Assembly (NCBI RefSeq): GCF_027943255.1
Contig: NC_072893.1
Span: 22,156,001 to 22,220,000 of the forward strand
Direction of reading: 5' to 3'
DNA length: 64,000 nucleotides
From: Anastrepha obliqua
Taxonomy: Eukaryota > Arthropoda > Insecta > Diptera > Tephritidae
The stretch's first letter is position 1. Every line of letters starts with the position of its first letter. Below are positions 8,880 to 20,040 of this stretch, in pieces. Position numbers and translations under genes: made by a program. Under the pieces are notes generated by a model. That model had not been told where the DNA came from. It saw only the letters and a list, made by a program, of their open reading frames with translations, and ran no database searches.

Positions 8880-10510
8880 TTAATACCTATAACCTGACGT
8901 CATAAGACAAAATCATAAAAAAAAATTATACTGAAAAAAAAAATTTTACTGGGAAAAGAAATATATTTTACTGTCACACAAATTTTTTTATTTATATTTT
9001 ATTGAAAAAAAAAATTACTCATATTTTAATCACATCATAAAGAAAAATAAATAATTTACTGTATACAAAAAACAATATTTTACTGTAAAAAAACTTTTTA
9101 TTTATTGTATATATTGCTGTAAACCTTTTTTTTAGTTTTCTCTCCGGTATGTCGGATTTTTTTTTGCGGGATTTTTTTTTTGTGTACATGAAAGTATACA
9201 ATTTTGTACAAACGTTAAATATAATTTGTTAAACTTATTGCAATTTTGGCAAAATTGTAAAAAAACAATGTTTCACTGTAAAAAAAAGTATATATTTTAC
9301 GAAAAAATTTGTTTTTATTTGACTGTAGAAAATTTTGTTTTTATTTCTATTTTACTGTAACAAAATGTTGTGTTTAGTGTGAAAAAATTGACTGTAAAAA
9401 AAAATTGACTAAACAATTTTTTTTATTATATTTTTCTTTTACTGTAGAAAATTTTGTTTTATTTATATTTTACTCTAAAAAACTTGTTTTTACAACAAAA
9501 CCGTACATTTTTTTTTATTTTTCTTTTACTGTAGAAAATTTTGTTTTGATTTATATTTTACTCTAAAAAACTTTTTTTTACAACAAAACCGTAAAAAAAG
9601 AAAGTTTTATTGTAACAAAAACAAAAAAAAATTTACTGTAAAGTATGTTACTGTAATAAACAAATTTTATTTTTATTTGACTGTAGAAAATTTTGTTTTT
9701 ATTTATATTTTACTGGGACAAATCGTTAAAAAGTAATGTTTTGCAGTAAAAAAATATGTTTTACTGTAAAACAATTTCTTTTATTTATATTTTTCTGTAA
9801 ACATTTTTTTAGTTTTCCCTCCGGTGTGTCGGATTTTTTTTGCCGGATTGTTTTTTTTTTGTGTACACGAAAGTATATAATTTTGTACCAATGTTAAATA
9901 TATTTCTTTAATATATTCGAATTTTTATTCTCATCATAAAATAAAATCGTAAAATAGATAATGTTTACTGTAAAAAAGTATATTTTACGGTAAAAAAAAT
10001 ATTTTGTTGAAATTTTTTTAGTTTTAGTTTTCTGTTTTTTTTTTTGTTTTTTTTTTTACATTTCACTGTAAAATTCTTTTTTTTTTTTAATTATGTATAT
10101 TTTACTCACCTCATAAGACAAAATCGTAAAAAAAAATAAAAATTTGACTGTAAACAAAAAAAAAGTAATTTACTGTAAAAATAATTATTATTTGATTTAA
10201 AAATATTTTGATTTAAAAATATTTTATCGTAAACATTTTTTCATTTATTTTTATTTTACTGTAGAAAAAAATATTTTTTTCTTTACTTTCCTGTAGAAAT
10301 TTTTTTGTAAATTTAGATTTTACTAGGACAAAATCGTAAAAAAATAAAAACTTTACTGTAAACAAAAAAAATTATTTTATTGTTAAAAAAAAGTAATGAA
10401 AAAAAAATTGTATTACTATTTTACTGTAGAAAAAATTTTTATTAGCATTTTACTGAAAAAAAAATTTAGTTTTCTCTCCGATATGCCCGATTTTCTTTTT
10501 GCGTCAGTGT
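8880..10510. repeat. AT-rich cryptic higher-order array
   Basis: The tract is built from short variants of 'ttttactgtaaaaaa', 'gtagaaaattttgttttta' and 'tttatattttactgta'. Above this level a landmark, 'ttagttttctctccggtatgtcgga', recurs near 9137, 9808 and 10466, about 660-670 bp apart. The first two copies are followed by 'ttgtgtacaNgaaagtata.aattttgtac'. This suggests a decayed higher-order tandem repeat. Nothing is coded; the open frame at 9019-9201 is spurious. Confidence 0.7.
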
Positions 10511-12074
10511 ATTTGTACATAACTTTATTAATTTTCTGAATTAGCTCCCAAATCAGTAAACAAAAGCAAAATCAGTAAAAAAAGCACTTTTCAGACAGTG
10601 CTAAAACTAACACAACAGTAAAATCTAGTTTCCTCAATTGATTTAACTAGCTAACCGTTCTCTCTCTCTCCAATTTAGACAGGTATTTTAATAATAAGTA
10701 TTTAAATTTAAAAAATTGTATGGAACAACTAATTATTAGAATTGTATGAATTTTATTATTGCATACTATTAGAAATGGAAAATTTATCGTCAAGAAACAC
10801 GTATCTATTGTGTCATTCAAGCAAATTAACTGTGCACAGGCATTTTTGCTTTCCATTAATACAAAAATACTAAAATTATCGCTCTCTCTCTCCTCCCGCT
10901 GCAAATAGTGTTTGGATTCAAATTCACCTAGTGAATAAAATTATTCACCATGGTTTGTTGTATAGCGTAACTTTCAATGAACTACAAAAGAGAGGAAAAT
11001 GCTATGACCCATTGCATAAAGAGTGTTTGAGAGAAGCAAATTCATCTAAAGAGAATACCAACTACGCATATGCCCGTTCAAACCACACCTTTGCGCAATA
11101 TACATCTCTCAGTCTCACAATTTATTCACACACAAATGTGTATACGTATATATATATATGTATATACATTTGTGTATAGGCAGCGCAAACGAGGGCGGTT
11201 AAATTGTGAAAGCAATTCATGTACCTATGTTTGGGTATGTACCCTCGCTCATATATATTTGTGTGTATGCATATACATGAGTAGGTAAAAATGAAGGAGT
11301 GTTATATTCTGTCTCATCAGCAACACATTACCTAACTCACAACGACTGCACACACACACACATATGTATATACCTACCTACATACAACCATTGTGACCCA
11401 TGCAAACGAAAACGGTCGTGACTCACGATTGCATAAAGAAAAAAGAAAAAAAAAATAGAAAATGGTGGTGGTTGTTGTATGATTTAAATAAAATGACGGC
11501 ATAATATGGGTTGTGAGTAAGGGGAAAACCGATCAACTGATGGTGTGGTCCTTCATTTTGTTTTCTTTGAATCTAATCGTCATTTTTTAATTGAATACTA
11601 CGCCGCGCATATACTTATTATGTATGCATGCTTGTGTTTTACTAGGCATTTAGAGATGAAATGGAAACTAGTTGATTGCAATTTGTTGCTGTATTTTATT
11701 TGTATATGAGAGATTTTGTATTTGAAAATTTATTTTAGTTGTAGTTTTGAGCATTTAATTTTCGAATATTCTGAGTATTGTTTTGTTTTTTTTTACATTA
11801 GAAAATGTATAATTTTTGTTGTAATTTATTGATACCGATTTAAAAGACGTAAAGATATGCACTACTTTATTTGAAGTTCTATGAGGGAGTGGTTTAGTTT
11901 TGGTCAATACTATAAGTAAATTGTGAATCTTTCATGTTGTGTAAAAAATGCTCGGAATATCTCGTTAGAAATAATTTTTTAATTATTTTAATTAAATTGC
12001 AAATTTTAAGGCCGGTCCGCGCGATACATCTTTGTTTTTATTTTAATTAATTGTTTTTATTATAATTTTTTTAT
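10511..12074. other. Spacer with TA/CA microsatellites, no gene seen
   Basis: TA-rich and CA-rich runs lie around 11130-11180 and 11350-11365, and CT runs near 10660 and 10880. Open frames at 10647-10904, 10931-11179 and 11070-11288 overlap these runs and show no domain. The sequence is less repeat-rich than its neighbours and could be older unique DNA. Confidence 0.5.
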
Positions 12075-13120
12075 TTAACACTAGAAAGACTGAAAGTTAG
12101 TATATACCTATATTGCCCAAATGCAGTCAAAATGGCTGCATTATGAAAGAATAACTAATGTGTAAAGAAATTTGTTTAAAGTTAATTTTTAATATTTTTT
12201 ATATTATTTACAGTTATTAGTACATGATAACAATAAAAAAAACAATAAAAAAAATTTACTTCACTTGGAAAAAAAAAATTTATTCATTTTTATTTGTACA
12301 TTTTATGCAAATTAAGGGGGAAATCTATGTAAAATCCCTATAAATGCAGATATTTCCGGTAATGATATTGTCCAATCGTTCCTCGAATTTCGACGGCCTT
12401 CTTCTTCTGTGCACTTTTTTATATGTTTGTTAATATAGTTATCTATTATCAACGAGAATCCACTGATAGGATTATCTGCCATAATGTTCCTTTTTGCGTA
12501 GCCTTTCACACCCTTGAAAATAGAAGTAGATGATAACCTTCCAGGAATACTACCTTCGGTAAATTTTGACCATACAGTACCATCGGCAGCTGTTTCGGTC
12601 TCCTGAAAGATATTTTCAGTTTCTTCATCAGAGTCTGCACTATTTAGCACCCTAAACCTTTTCCTGGGCATATTGATGACACTTTTATTTTCATCATTGG
12701 TGATCGAATCTTCATCACTATCTTCAGTGTCAGATGTTTCACTTTAGTTCAGAATTTGTTGCATCTGACTCTATATCGGAGCGCTCTTCACTTATGTTCG
12801 TTAGCTTTTCCAATAACTCATTTCTATTCGACATTTTTTTATTGATTTTAGGGAACAAAAAAAATAAAATAAACAATTTCTTAGAACAAGTATCACTGCT
12901 ACTTTAGCTTATTGAGCAACTGCAACTTATCAAGTATACAGCCAAATCGACAAATTACCATGTGGCGGCAACAGGAAATTGCTCTAACGGTAAAATGAAA
13001 CCTGCTGTTTCAGTACAGAGCCGGACTGGTTATATAAGAAATTTACTTAATTCAATAAGAGTCATTTGATTATTTAAAATTTCCTAACTAGTCAAAATGA
13101 CTGCTTTTGGGCAATTTATG
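12075..13120 (-). mobile_element. piggyBac-like element remnant
   Basis: The left end TTAACACTAGAAAGACTG resembles the known piggyBac terminus (TTAA then CCCTAGAAAGATA). Subterminal inverted repeats, ATTGCCCAAATGCAGTCA at about 12111 and its counterpart near 13095-13120 (agtcaaaatgactgcttttgggcaat), mark the far side. The outermost right end is lost against the next repeat. The element is about 1.05 kb and contains only the N-terminal part of a transposase, so it is a deletion derivative. Confidence 0.6.
12312..12833 (-). pseudogene. piggyBac-like transposase, N-terminal part
   Basis: piggyBac transposases excise and insert elements at TTAA. A likely start lies at 12833 (MSNRNELLEKLTNISEERSD), with a frameshift near 12740. 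The open frame from 12671 then gives MPRKRFRVLNSADSDEETEN, an acidic N-terminus, and WSKFTEGSIPGRLSS, NPISGFSLIIDNYI and SLPEISAFIGILH. The last motif is the conserved block before the first catalytic aspartate in this family. The catalytic core and the cysteine-rich C-terminus are deleted. Confidence 0.75.
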
Positions 13121-13164
13121 TGTAGTAGGGCGGGTCGATTTAAAAATTGCTCATTGCTCTGTGA

Positions 13165-13495
13165 AAATCGTATTCTAAGGATCAAAATAATAAGATGTCC
13201 CCCAATTTGGGTCGAACGAAAAATCCCACTTTGACCCATTTAGAGTGCTCCAATCGAGTCCAAATGTATGACCGACCCCCACTAACTTTGGACGGCCGAT
13301 CCACCCATGCCAGTGGCACACCCCCTGGAACTCCCCTGGGGGGTTCCCCATACAATCATTTCAAAATATCACCATTTTTGGCCTTTACATGAGAAAAGAA
13401 ACTAAAAAGTTCGACCCAAATTGAGGGACATCAGAATTCGTTTTGGAGGTATAGTTCCTTCGGCAAAGTTTCTTATTTTGATCTCTAGTAGTAGC
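13165..13495. repeat. Foldback (long hairpin) repeat
   Basis: Outer arms 'ggatcaaaataataaga' (about 13179) and 'tcttattttgatctc' (about 13470) are inverted. Inner arms 'tgtcccccaatttgggtcgaac' (about 13196) and 'gttcgacccaaattgagggaca' (about 13409) are inverted too. The loop is GC-rich (ccccctggaactcccctggg). It lies against the piggyBac remnant and the LINE, and its flanks on both sides contain 'tagtag'. This is a non-coding foldback element or MITE. Confidence 0.6.
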
Positions 13496-13499
13496 TTGT

Positions 13500-15330
13500 T
13501 GTTCGTTAACTCTAAATAGAGTGTATGCCAATAAGATAAAGAAGGGTTTTTGTTTTTGGCTCTTCAGCTCTTCACGCTTTTTCTTGACATGCAGCTTCCA
13601 ACGCAGTTTAACATCAAGGGCTATTCCAAGATATTTTGCCTCGTTAACGTACGGTATATTTACGCTGTTTATGTAGACTGGTTTGTAAATTGTTTTTTTT
13701 TTTTCAGGCCGAATACAATGTGCACTGATTTTGAATTATTTACTTTGATACGCCATTGTTTTGCTCATGTTGTAATAGAATTCACCGCTGATTGCAATTT
13801 CGTCGTTGTAGTCTCGATTAATTCTCCAACTGCTAGGATAGCCGTGTCACCTGCAAAGGTTGCGGTAACGTGTTGCTCGGTAAGTCATGCGTATACAAGA
13901 GGTATAGGAGAGGGCCTAGGATGCTTCCTTGAGGTACCCCCGCGCTTCCTTTTTGTAATGAAGAATAGGCGTTGTCAAGTCTGACACGAAAGTATCTGCC
14001 ATCAAGGTAGGAAGAAAGGATTTCGGCAATAATTCCTGGGCAAAATCAATTTTAGTTTGTGGCGTAAGCCCGTATGCCAAACTTTGTCAAACGCCTGCGA
14101 GACGTCAAGGAACACCGCTGCGCAAATTTTATTTTCCTCTATCGCACACTCTATGGTTCTAACAACCCTGTGAACTTGGTCGATTGTAGGTTGATTTTTT
14201 CGAAAGCTAATTGGTGCGTTGGAATAACTCTCTGGTTCTCTATAATCGGCAACATTTGAGTCAGTAACAGTCGTTCAAAAAGTTTGGACAGCATTGGTAG
14301 CAGAGAATTAGGTCGGTATGAAGACACATCATTTGGCGATTTTCCGGCTTTTAGAATCATAATTACTTCTGCTGTCTTTCAGTACACAGGAACATATTTT
14401 AACAAAAACATGGGGTGTCGTTTATTTTGATGGGCGCTATGTGTTTTATCGATTAAATGACTTTGCTGCCTTCCATAAAGAGTAGTCTGTGGATTTATCA
14501 GATGTGAGGCTCTTAAGAAATCGATTGAAATTAATATATCATTTTTGAATGTCTGAATTTGAACGTGTAGTTGTTTTGTTGTTTGGTTGAGTTTCAATTT
14601 GTCCTCAGAATATCTGGTTTGCTGCCAACGACGTCTAAGTTTTCGTTTTTTATTTATCAGCAACTTGATATATGATGGGTATTTTTTCTTATTTGATGTG
14701 ACATCTTGCTATGGCGTACTGTTCCATGCTGCGTTTTGAATTATTTGCGTGAATTGAATGGTCACGATACGGTCGGTGTCTACCACTACAGCTTATAATT
14801 GCAATTTGAAGTACTGCCAGTCGCTGAATTTATTATATAGACGAGGAGACGTTTTATTAAGCACCGCATTCCCTGATATTTCTAAAAGGATCGGTGAGTG
14901 GTTAGAGTTCAGACCGAAGCCTTCGGAAATAGAAAGATGGTTTGCGGGAATATTTTTTTAGACAAAAAAGGCAATCAAATCAGGCATTTTGTTGGTGTCT
15001 GAAGGCCAATATGTTGGCTTGCCAGTTGAAATTATTTCGCAACCTCTTTGTATTATGACTTTAAACATTTCGCGCCCTTTTGTCGTTGTAAACCTAGACC
15101 CCCAATGTATGTGCTTAGCGTTGAAATCGCCTCCTATAATAAAACGTCCTTTGTATCTTTCGATGAGAGATACATTATCTTCAGATTTTAGTTGGTGTCA
15201 GGGTGGGCTGTATAAAGCTAAGCGGAAGTTGTTTGAAATTCCTCGGCGCTGAGTTGGTCTTCCAAGTGGTGAGTTATATTATTTTGGGGTTGGCGTCTGG
15301 GGACTGGGAAGGCCAGGCCAATACTGTGAC
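13500..15330 (-). mobile_element. Jockey-like non-LTR retrotransposon, degenerate
   Basis: LINEs of this clade copy their RNA at a nick made by an AP-type endonuclease. Minus-strand frames give the endonuclease block GGDFNAKHIHWGSR (near 15110) and NSNHSPILLEISG (near 14890). The linker LLINKKRKLRRRWQQTRYSE (14660) follows, then the reverse transcriptase block SSYRPNSLLPMLSKLFERLL (near 14300), CAAVFLDVSQAFDKVWHTGL (near 14110) and the active-site region FAGDTAILA (near 13850), where the expected FADDTAIL has lost one aspartate. Many stops and an internal deletion between about 14380 and 14560 make it dead. Both the ORF1 region and the 3' end are missing. Confidence 0.85.
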
Positions 15331-15344
15331 ACCATTTTCTTGTT

Positions 15345-15890
15345 TTGTTGTTTCTCAATGTGTTTTTTTGAGAGCAGTGGTTTTGATGATGTGAGACGGT
15401 AGGATATGTTCGCCTCCTTCAGTCGACTTCCGATGGTGTTGATACTGACATCTATTCCCTTTTTAGCAAGAACTGATCGTGCTTGGCGTAGTCACAAAGC
15501 AGGGTTCCGCTTAAAAAGTGGACTATCACTTTATCATGCTTTTTTGTCATCACTCGCTTCAAGCCGCGCTCTGAAAAGTCATCAACATTTTTGAACACCT
15601 TATACCGCTGATTCCACATCACAACAAACTTTTTTGATTTTTTAATTACTTTTGCAGCCGCGGCGTAGAATAATTTCGGCCCTTTCGAATGCGTGCATGA
15701 AAATACCGCCTCAAACCGCTTCGCGGACTTCTCACTCATTTTTGTTTGGTTTCGTTTACGGGAAAGTTTCGAACGATACCAACCTGAGTTAGCATTGGCG
15801 TCGTAGCTCTTGCTTGGGACTATTATGAAATTTATTTTGAAGTTACAAGAAAAAAACCGGCTCTTTTTTTCTGACTCAGACTGTTAATAT
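15345..15890 (-). pseudogene. Tc1-like transposase N-terminal fragment
   Basis: The open frame from 15739 starts MSEKSAKRFEAVFSCTHSKG. It contains a Tc1-type paired helix-turn-helix region (AAKVIKKSKKFVVMW, DFSERGLKRVMTKK, GIDVSINTIGSRLKEANI) and ends in KPLLSKKHIEKQ, just before the catalytic domain would begin. There it is cut by the Jockey-like element. The AT-rich DNA up to about 15890 may be its leader. The catalytic DDE domain is absent. Confidence 0.65.
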
Positions 15891-16079
15891 GAGCACTGAG
15901 AGTTTGTGTAAGCAAGATTTGTCTGGAACTAAACAACTTTGAAGAATTCGGCCTTTTGTTATGAAACTTTCATGTTGATTATTTTTTTATTCCTTTCGCA
16001 TACTTTTTTTAACTCTTTAACTCAAGGCGAAATGAAAAAAACATCACATTCTTATTATTATTTAACAAATCAACTGTAA

Positions 16080-16944
16080 TTTGCTATCCAAGATGGCCGA
16101 AAGAGAATAATAATGCATTGGCTTCGCGTCTTATGAATTTGAGAGCCACTGTGTGGACGTTATGAAGTTCGGAACGTTGTTTTTTAGCCATTCTTGGTGC
16201 ACTCGAGCTTAGTGAGATGGTGCCGAGTCGTGTTGAAACGTCCATGGTCTGCTACCGAAATGTTTGCCTGCCCACTGCTACAAAGCAACCTCCAGAATAC
16301 TTTCCCGAGAATATTTCGCATTTACCTTGACGCCAGGCTCTATGAAAACGATTGGAGAGCGCCCATCTGCCGTCACAGCGGCCCAAACCATTACCTGTGG
16401 TAGGTGCTGCCTCCTGGTGGCCAATCGATGACTCAAATTCTCGTATGAATGGTCGCTTAAATAAACCCTATGCGAATTGCTCAATTTGAAACATTTTCTC
16501 GTCAGAAAACACAATGTGCGGAACTTGACTGCTTTCAGCCAAGCGAAGCAACTCCTTCGCTCTCTCAAGTTTGACTTGTAGCTGCTTTGGTGTGAGATCA
16601 TGCGCCTTTTGGATCTTTTAAGACTTGATTTTAAGATCATTTTCCAGTATTTGGCGGATGCTACGGTCAAATACTTTCAGTTCTTTCGCCATTTGATTGG
16701 CAGTTCGTCGGGGATTTCGCTCAAATTGCTTCTTCACTTTTTGAACCATTTCACGTGACGTTGCAGTCTTTTGATGACCACTTCCCTGACGTTTCGCGAT
16801 GCTACCAGTGTCATTGTAACGAGTAATGGTGCGATGTACAAAAACTTTGTTTACTTTAAAGTGCTCGAGCTCAACCAGCTCACATCCAGCTCGTGATTTT
16901 CCAGCCAAATATAATGCAATCACATTTTTACGTTTGAAATCCAT
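16080..16944 (-). pseudogene. Tc1/mariner-superfamily transposase, degenerate
   Basis: The start at 16944 gives MDFKRKNVIALYLAGKSRAG, followed by a helix-turn-helix domain with VHRTITRYNDTGSIAKRQGS and NPRRTANQMAKELKV. After a stop at about 16620 the frame continues with LTPKQLQVKLERAKELLRL, then the first catalytic block HIVFSDEKMFQIE and MVWAAVTADGRSPIVFIEPG. A last, broken part reads WTFQHDSAPSH (second aspartate) and EWLKNNVPNFI, and then a damaged third motif where an aspartate seems replaced by histidine (KPMHYY). I cannot assign the subfamily (maT or DD37-like). No terminal repeats were found. Confidence 0.75.
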
Positions 16945-17195
16945 TACTAATTTCCTTTTTTGCGTTTACTCTCGGCAAAATGTTTCCGCGCGCTTTTAAA
17001 CAATACTCTGGTCTGCCATTTAGCCAACTAACCGGCATCACCTGCGCGAGCGTTTACACTTCGAGTGCCGGACCCTGTAGTAGAAAAAATGCATACAGTT
17101 GCGGACAAAACTCTCCGTACGACCCTTTTTTTCTTAGTTTCTCCCGATCTAAAGAGGGCCGTTTTGTTTTAAGTCTAATTATAATTATATAACAA

Positions 17196-17515
17196 CCGCC
17201 GTAGCCGAATGGGTTGGTGTGTGATTACTATTCGGAATTCCCAGAGAGGTCGTTGGTTCGAATCTCGGTGAAAGCAAAATTAATAAAAACATTTTTCTAA
17301 TAGCGGTCGCCCCTCGGCAGGCAATGGCAAACCTCCAAGTGTATTTCTACTATGAAAAAGCTCCTCATAAAAATATTTGCCGTTCGGAGTCGGCTTGAAA
17401 CTGTAGGTCCCTCCATTTGTGGAACAACATCAAGACACACACCGCAAATAGGAGGAGGAGCTCGGTCAAACACCTAACAGAAGTGTACGCGCCAATTATT
17501 TATTTTTTTTATTTT
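17196..17515 (+). repeat. tRNA-derived SINE, full length
   Basis: The head resembles a class II (serine/leucine) tRNA: box A TAGCCGAATGG at 17202-17212, a variable-arm-like 'ttcccagagaggtcg', and box B GGTTCGAATCT at 17255-17265, which together form an internal Pol III promoter. A tRNA-unrelated body follows, ending 'gtgtacgcgccaattattt' with a T/A-rich tail. It is flanked by TATATAACAA at 17186-17195 and 17516-17525. It sits in the left terminal repeat of the Tc1-like element. Confidence 0.85.
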
Positions 17516-17784
17516 TATATAACAAATGTATTTACTTTAAAAGTTATTCACGAAAAACCAAAAAAATGCACTGACAAAAGTGTGCATATGTTATATTAAG
17601 ACACTTATTTTGCTCTTCTTTTCTGCGAAAACTTAACTGTAAAATACCGTTTGTTTTAGTTTGTTATATATACTTTGCATTCTTCTTAAAATGTATGGCA
17701 TTCTGTCTTTTGAAAAAGTGTACGATCGGAATAATGTCGCTCCGCAAATAAATCTCTACTGATTTCAGAAAATTAATTGTTGAG

Positions 17785-18530
17785 TACAGAAGTAATAAGA
17801 AATCCTTTGGTGAAATAACTGATTTATTGCATTTAAGCAAGTCTACGGTACAAACTATTTGTAAAAACTTTGAAACATCGAATTCTCTGTAGAGTAAGCC
17901 GCGTAGTGGCCGGACCAAGAAGCTCAACTGGAAAGATGCATCCTTTATTCACAAAGCAGTGAATCAGAATCCGAAAATACATGCTACTGATTTGGCCCAG
18001 GAGGTAGCCGAGAGGTATCAAATTGTTGTCCACCCCCTTAATAATGAGGGTTACAACTGCAGAACTTCTAACAAGAAGCCCTTTATAAGCTAGAAAAACC
18101 TAAAGCTTCGTCTGGAGTTTGCAAAAATAAGGGGATAGAAACTAGTTTTATTCACTAATGAGCCCAAATACAACGACGGCAAAGCCAAAGTTTGGAGAAA
18201 ACCAAACACTGCCATGGCTCCTAGGAATCTGATTCTGTAAAGCATGGCGGTGGCAGTGTCACCCACAGGAGTTGGAAATATCGTTTTCATTGAAGGAAAT
18301 ATGGATCGCTTCCAATACAAAACCATTTTGAAACAAAACCTGATGCCATCCGTGGACAAACTAGGTCTAAGCTCGAGCTGGATCCTCCAGTAAGATAATG
18401 ATCCGAGGAATGGCAGAATATCTCGGCGGAGGAGCTTGAAAACTTAGCAGCTTCAATGCCCAGACGTTTGCAAGCAGTCATCGATGCTGGTGGTGACTCA
18501 ACAAAATATTAATTTCCGCAAAGTTAATCA
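17785..18530 (+). pseudogene. Tc1-like transposase, degenerate
   Basis: Plus-strand pieces give a helix-turn-helix FGEITDLLHLSKSTVQTICK, then KPRSGRTKKLNWKD and IHATDLAQEVAERY. The first catalytic block is damaged (LVLFTNEPKYN, expected aspartate-glutamate after FT). KAKVWRKPNTAMAPRNL and SPTGVGNIVFIEGNMDRFQY follow, then SSWILQ, a stop and DNDPRN (second aspartate region). The third motif is deleted. Several stops make it non-functional. It belongs to the element spanning 17096-19487. Confidence 0.85.
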
Positions 18531-18665
18531 GTTTTCCTAGATAATTCGTGTTTTCTAAGTTCTTATGTACACTTTTGTCAGTACCTTTTTTTGGTTTTTC
18601 GTGAACAACTTTTAAAGTAAATACTGAGAACAAATTTGTTTTTTACATTTGTTATACAATTAGAC

Positions 18666-19395
18666 TTAAGGGGTAACACCACTGTAGAAATTTCAAAAAA
18701 TTGATTTTTTTTATAAGCTTAAAAAATTCTTTGAACCTTTTAAAATACAGAACAAAAAGTTTTATACGTTACCGAAGTTTATTTCATAAATATTTTAAGC
18801 TTTTAACCAAGCGTTGGTGACTGCTACCTACCGATTTCTCCAAATTTCCAAACTTTAAACGCGTTTTTCTCAAAACACGTTTTCTGAAATTGGCACGCAG
18901 CATAACTCAAACAATTTTAAATATTTTTAATCAGGTTTTTCACTACCTTCTTAAGAGAAGAGCGTAGGGGATTTTCGATAGATTAATTGAAACGATTGTT
19001 ATAATTATTTAAGTGCCGTTTTTTTTAGTCCAAAATAGAGTTTTTTCCTTCAAATGCTTGCTAATTCCACAAAAATAAATATTTTTTAAATCTCCTACGT
19101 GTTTCTCTAGCTATTCTTATCTAGATTAAGAAAAAAAATGTTTCTTTGTTCCAGATTAAAATTTGCACCCTCTGTGCTGCGTGCCGCGAAGCTCCTTCAA
19201 GAGAAACCACATTACAAAAATGTCTCCAATGCCGCCATTTTGTAAAATTTTTCGATCAAACTTTGTAGTTTTGTATTTTAGTATATAAGTAATAACTTCC
19301 CAAATCAGAGTGATTGTTTCCCCTTTCCTTCTATACAAAAAAATTCTTTAAAAATCGTGTTTATTTTACGCGTGTACAGTGGTGTTACCCCTTAA
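18666..19395 (+). mobile_element. TTAA-type MITE in Tc1 terminal repeat
   Basis: The ends are TTAAGGGGTAACACCACTG and its inverse, with TTAA at 18666-18669 and 19392-19395. The body carries the family core 'aaacgcgtttttctcaaaac' near 18857, followed by 'gaaattggcacgcagcataactcaaac'. The intact left terminal repeat of the host element reads 'gttttgttttaagtctaatt', with a single TTAA, and so serves as the empty site. Non-coding. Confidence 0.9.
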
Positions 19396-19489
19396 AACAA
19401 AACGGCCTCATTACATTTCTTTTAAATGCTTTAGATCGGGAGAAATTAGGAAAAAAGGGGTCGTACGGAGAGTTTTGTCCGCAACTGTA

Positions 19490-20040
19490 AGTATAATTTA
19501 TTGTGTAGTATAAAACTAGTGTATCGATTTAAATTTCATTCTTTATATTCTTAATATCCCCACTTTTTTTTACTTTGTCACTTTTATGCTTTTAGTTCAC
19601 TATTATTTTAGCCCTTTTAATTTATACCTATCCAGAGTTCTAAATGGCGTTCGCGGTAGGACTACAAGCTGGCTGCAATAAATTGTGAAAGGAATGATAA
19701 ATTAAACAGTCCAAAGTTTATTTGCTGACCGAAATTATGTAGTATTATGGCAAAGGCTTGCTGGCATACATATCAAGCTAAGCCAATTTTCTATAGAAAG
19801 GATCTATTTTGCTCTGCTCGTTTGCGTGGAGGAATAGTGGAGCTTTAAGAAAATCTTTCATGAAATAGTCTCACAGTATCAGGCATGATTTCCTCTACAA
19901 GAACCCTCACAAAATACATTCATAGGTGTATCTCCACAAATTTGTGATGTGGGGCTGAATGAAAAAAGGTTACGATAGAAAAAACGTTTATTAATTTTAT
20001 TTAGAATTAAATAAAGAATTTGTTTTGCTTGAAATTTAAT
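19490..20040. other. Spacer, no gene seen
   Basis: No repeat family, terminal repeat or coding domain is recognised between the Tc1-like element and the next TTAA element. Confidence 0.5.

Larger units (their letters stand above)
17096..19487 (+). mobile_element. Tc1-like element with two nested insertions
   Basis: The termini start CAGTTGCGGACAAAACTCTC on both sides, inverted, with TA flanks at 17094-17095 and 19488-19489. The inverted repeats are long, about 160-200 bp. An inner copy of the terminal motif (ctgacaaaagtg) lies near 17570 and 18570, which is the IR/DR arrangement known in several Tc1-like elements. The left repeat is split by a SINE (17196-17515) and the right one by a TTAA MITE (18666-19395). 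Removing both leaves about 1.34 kb, a normal Tc1 length. Confidence 0.9.

Noticed and set aside
17198..17270. Possible tRNA gene
   Set aside because: A and B boxes are present, but the same head plus the same non-tRNA body occurs in other copies with target duplications; it is a SINE head.
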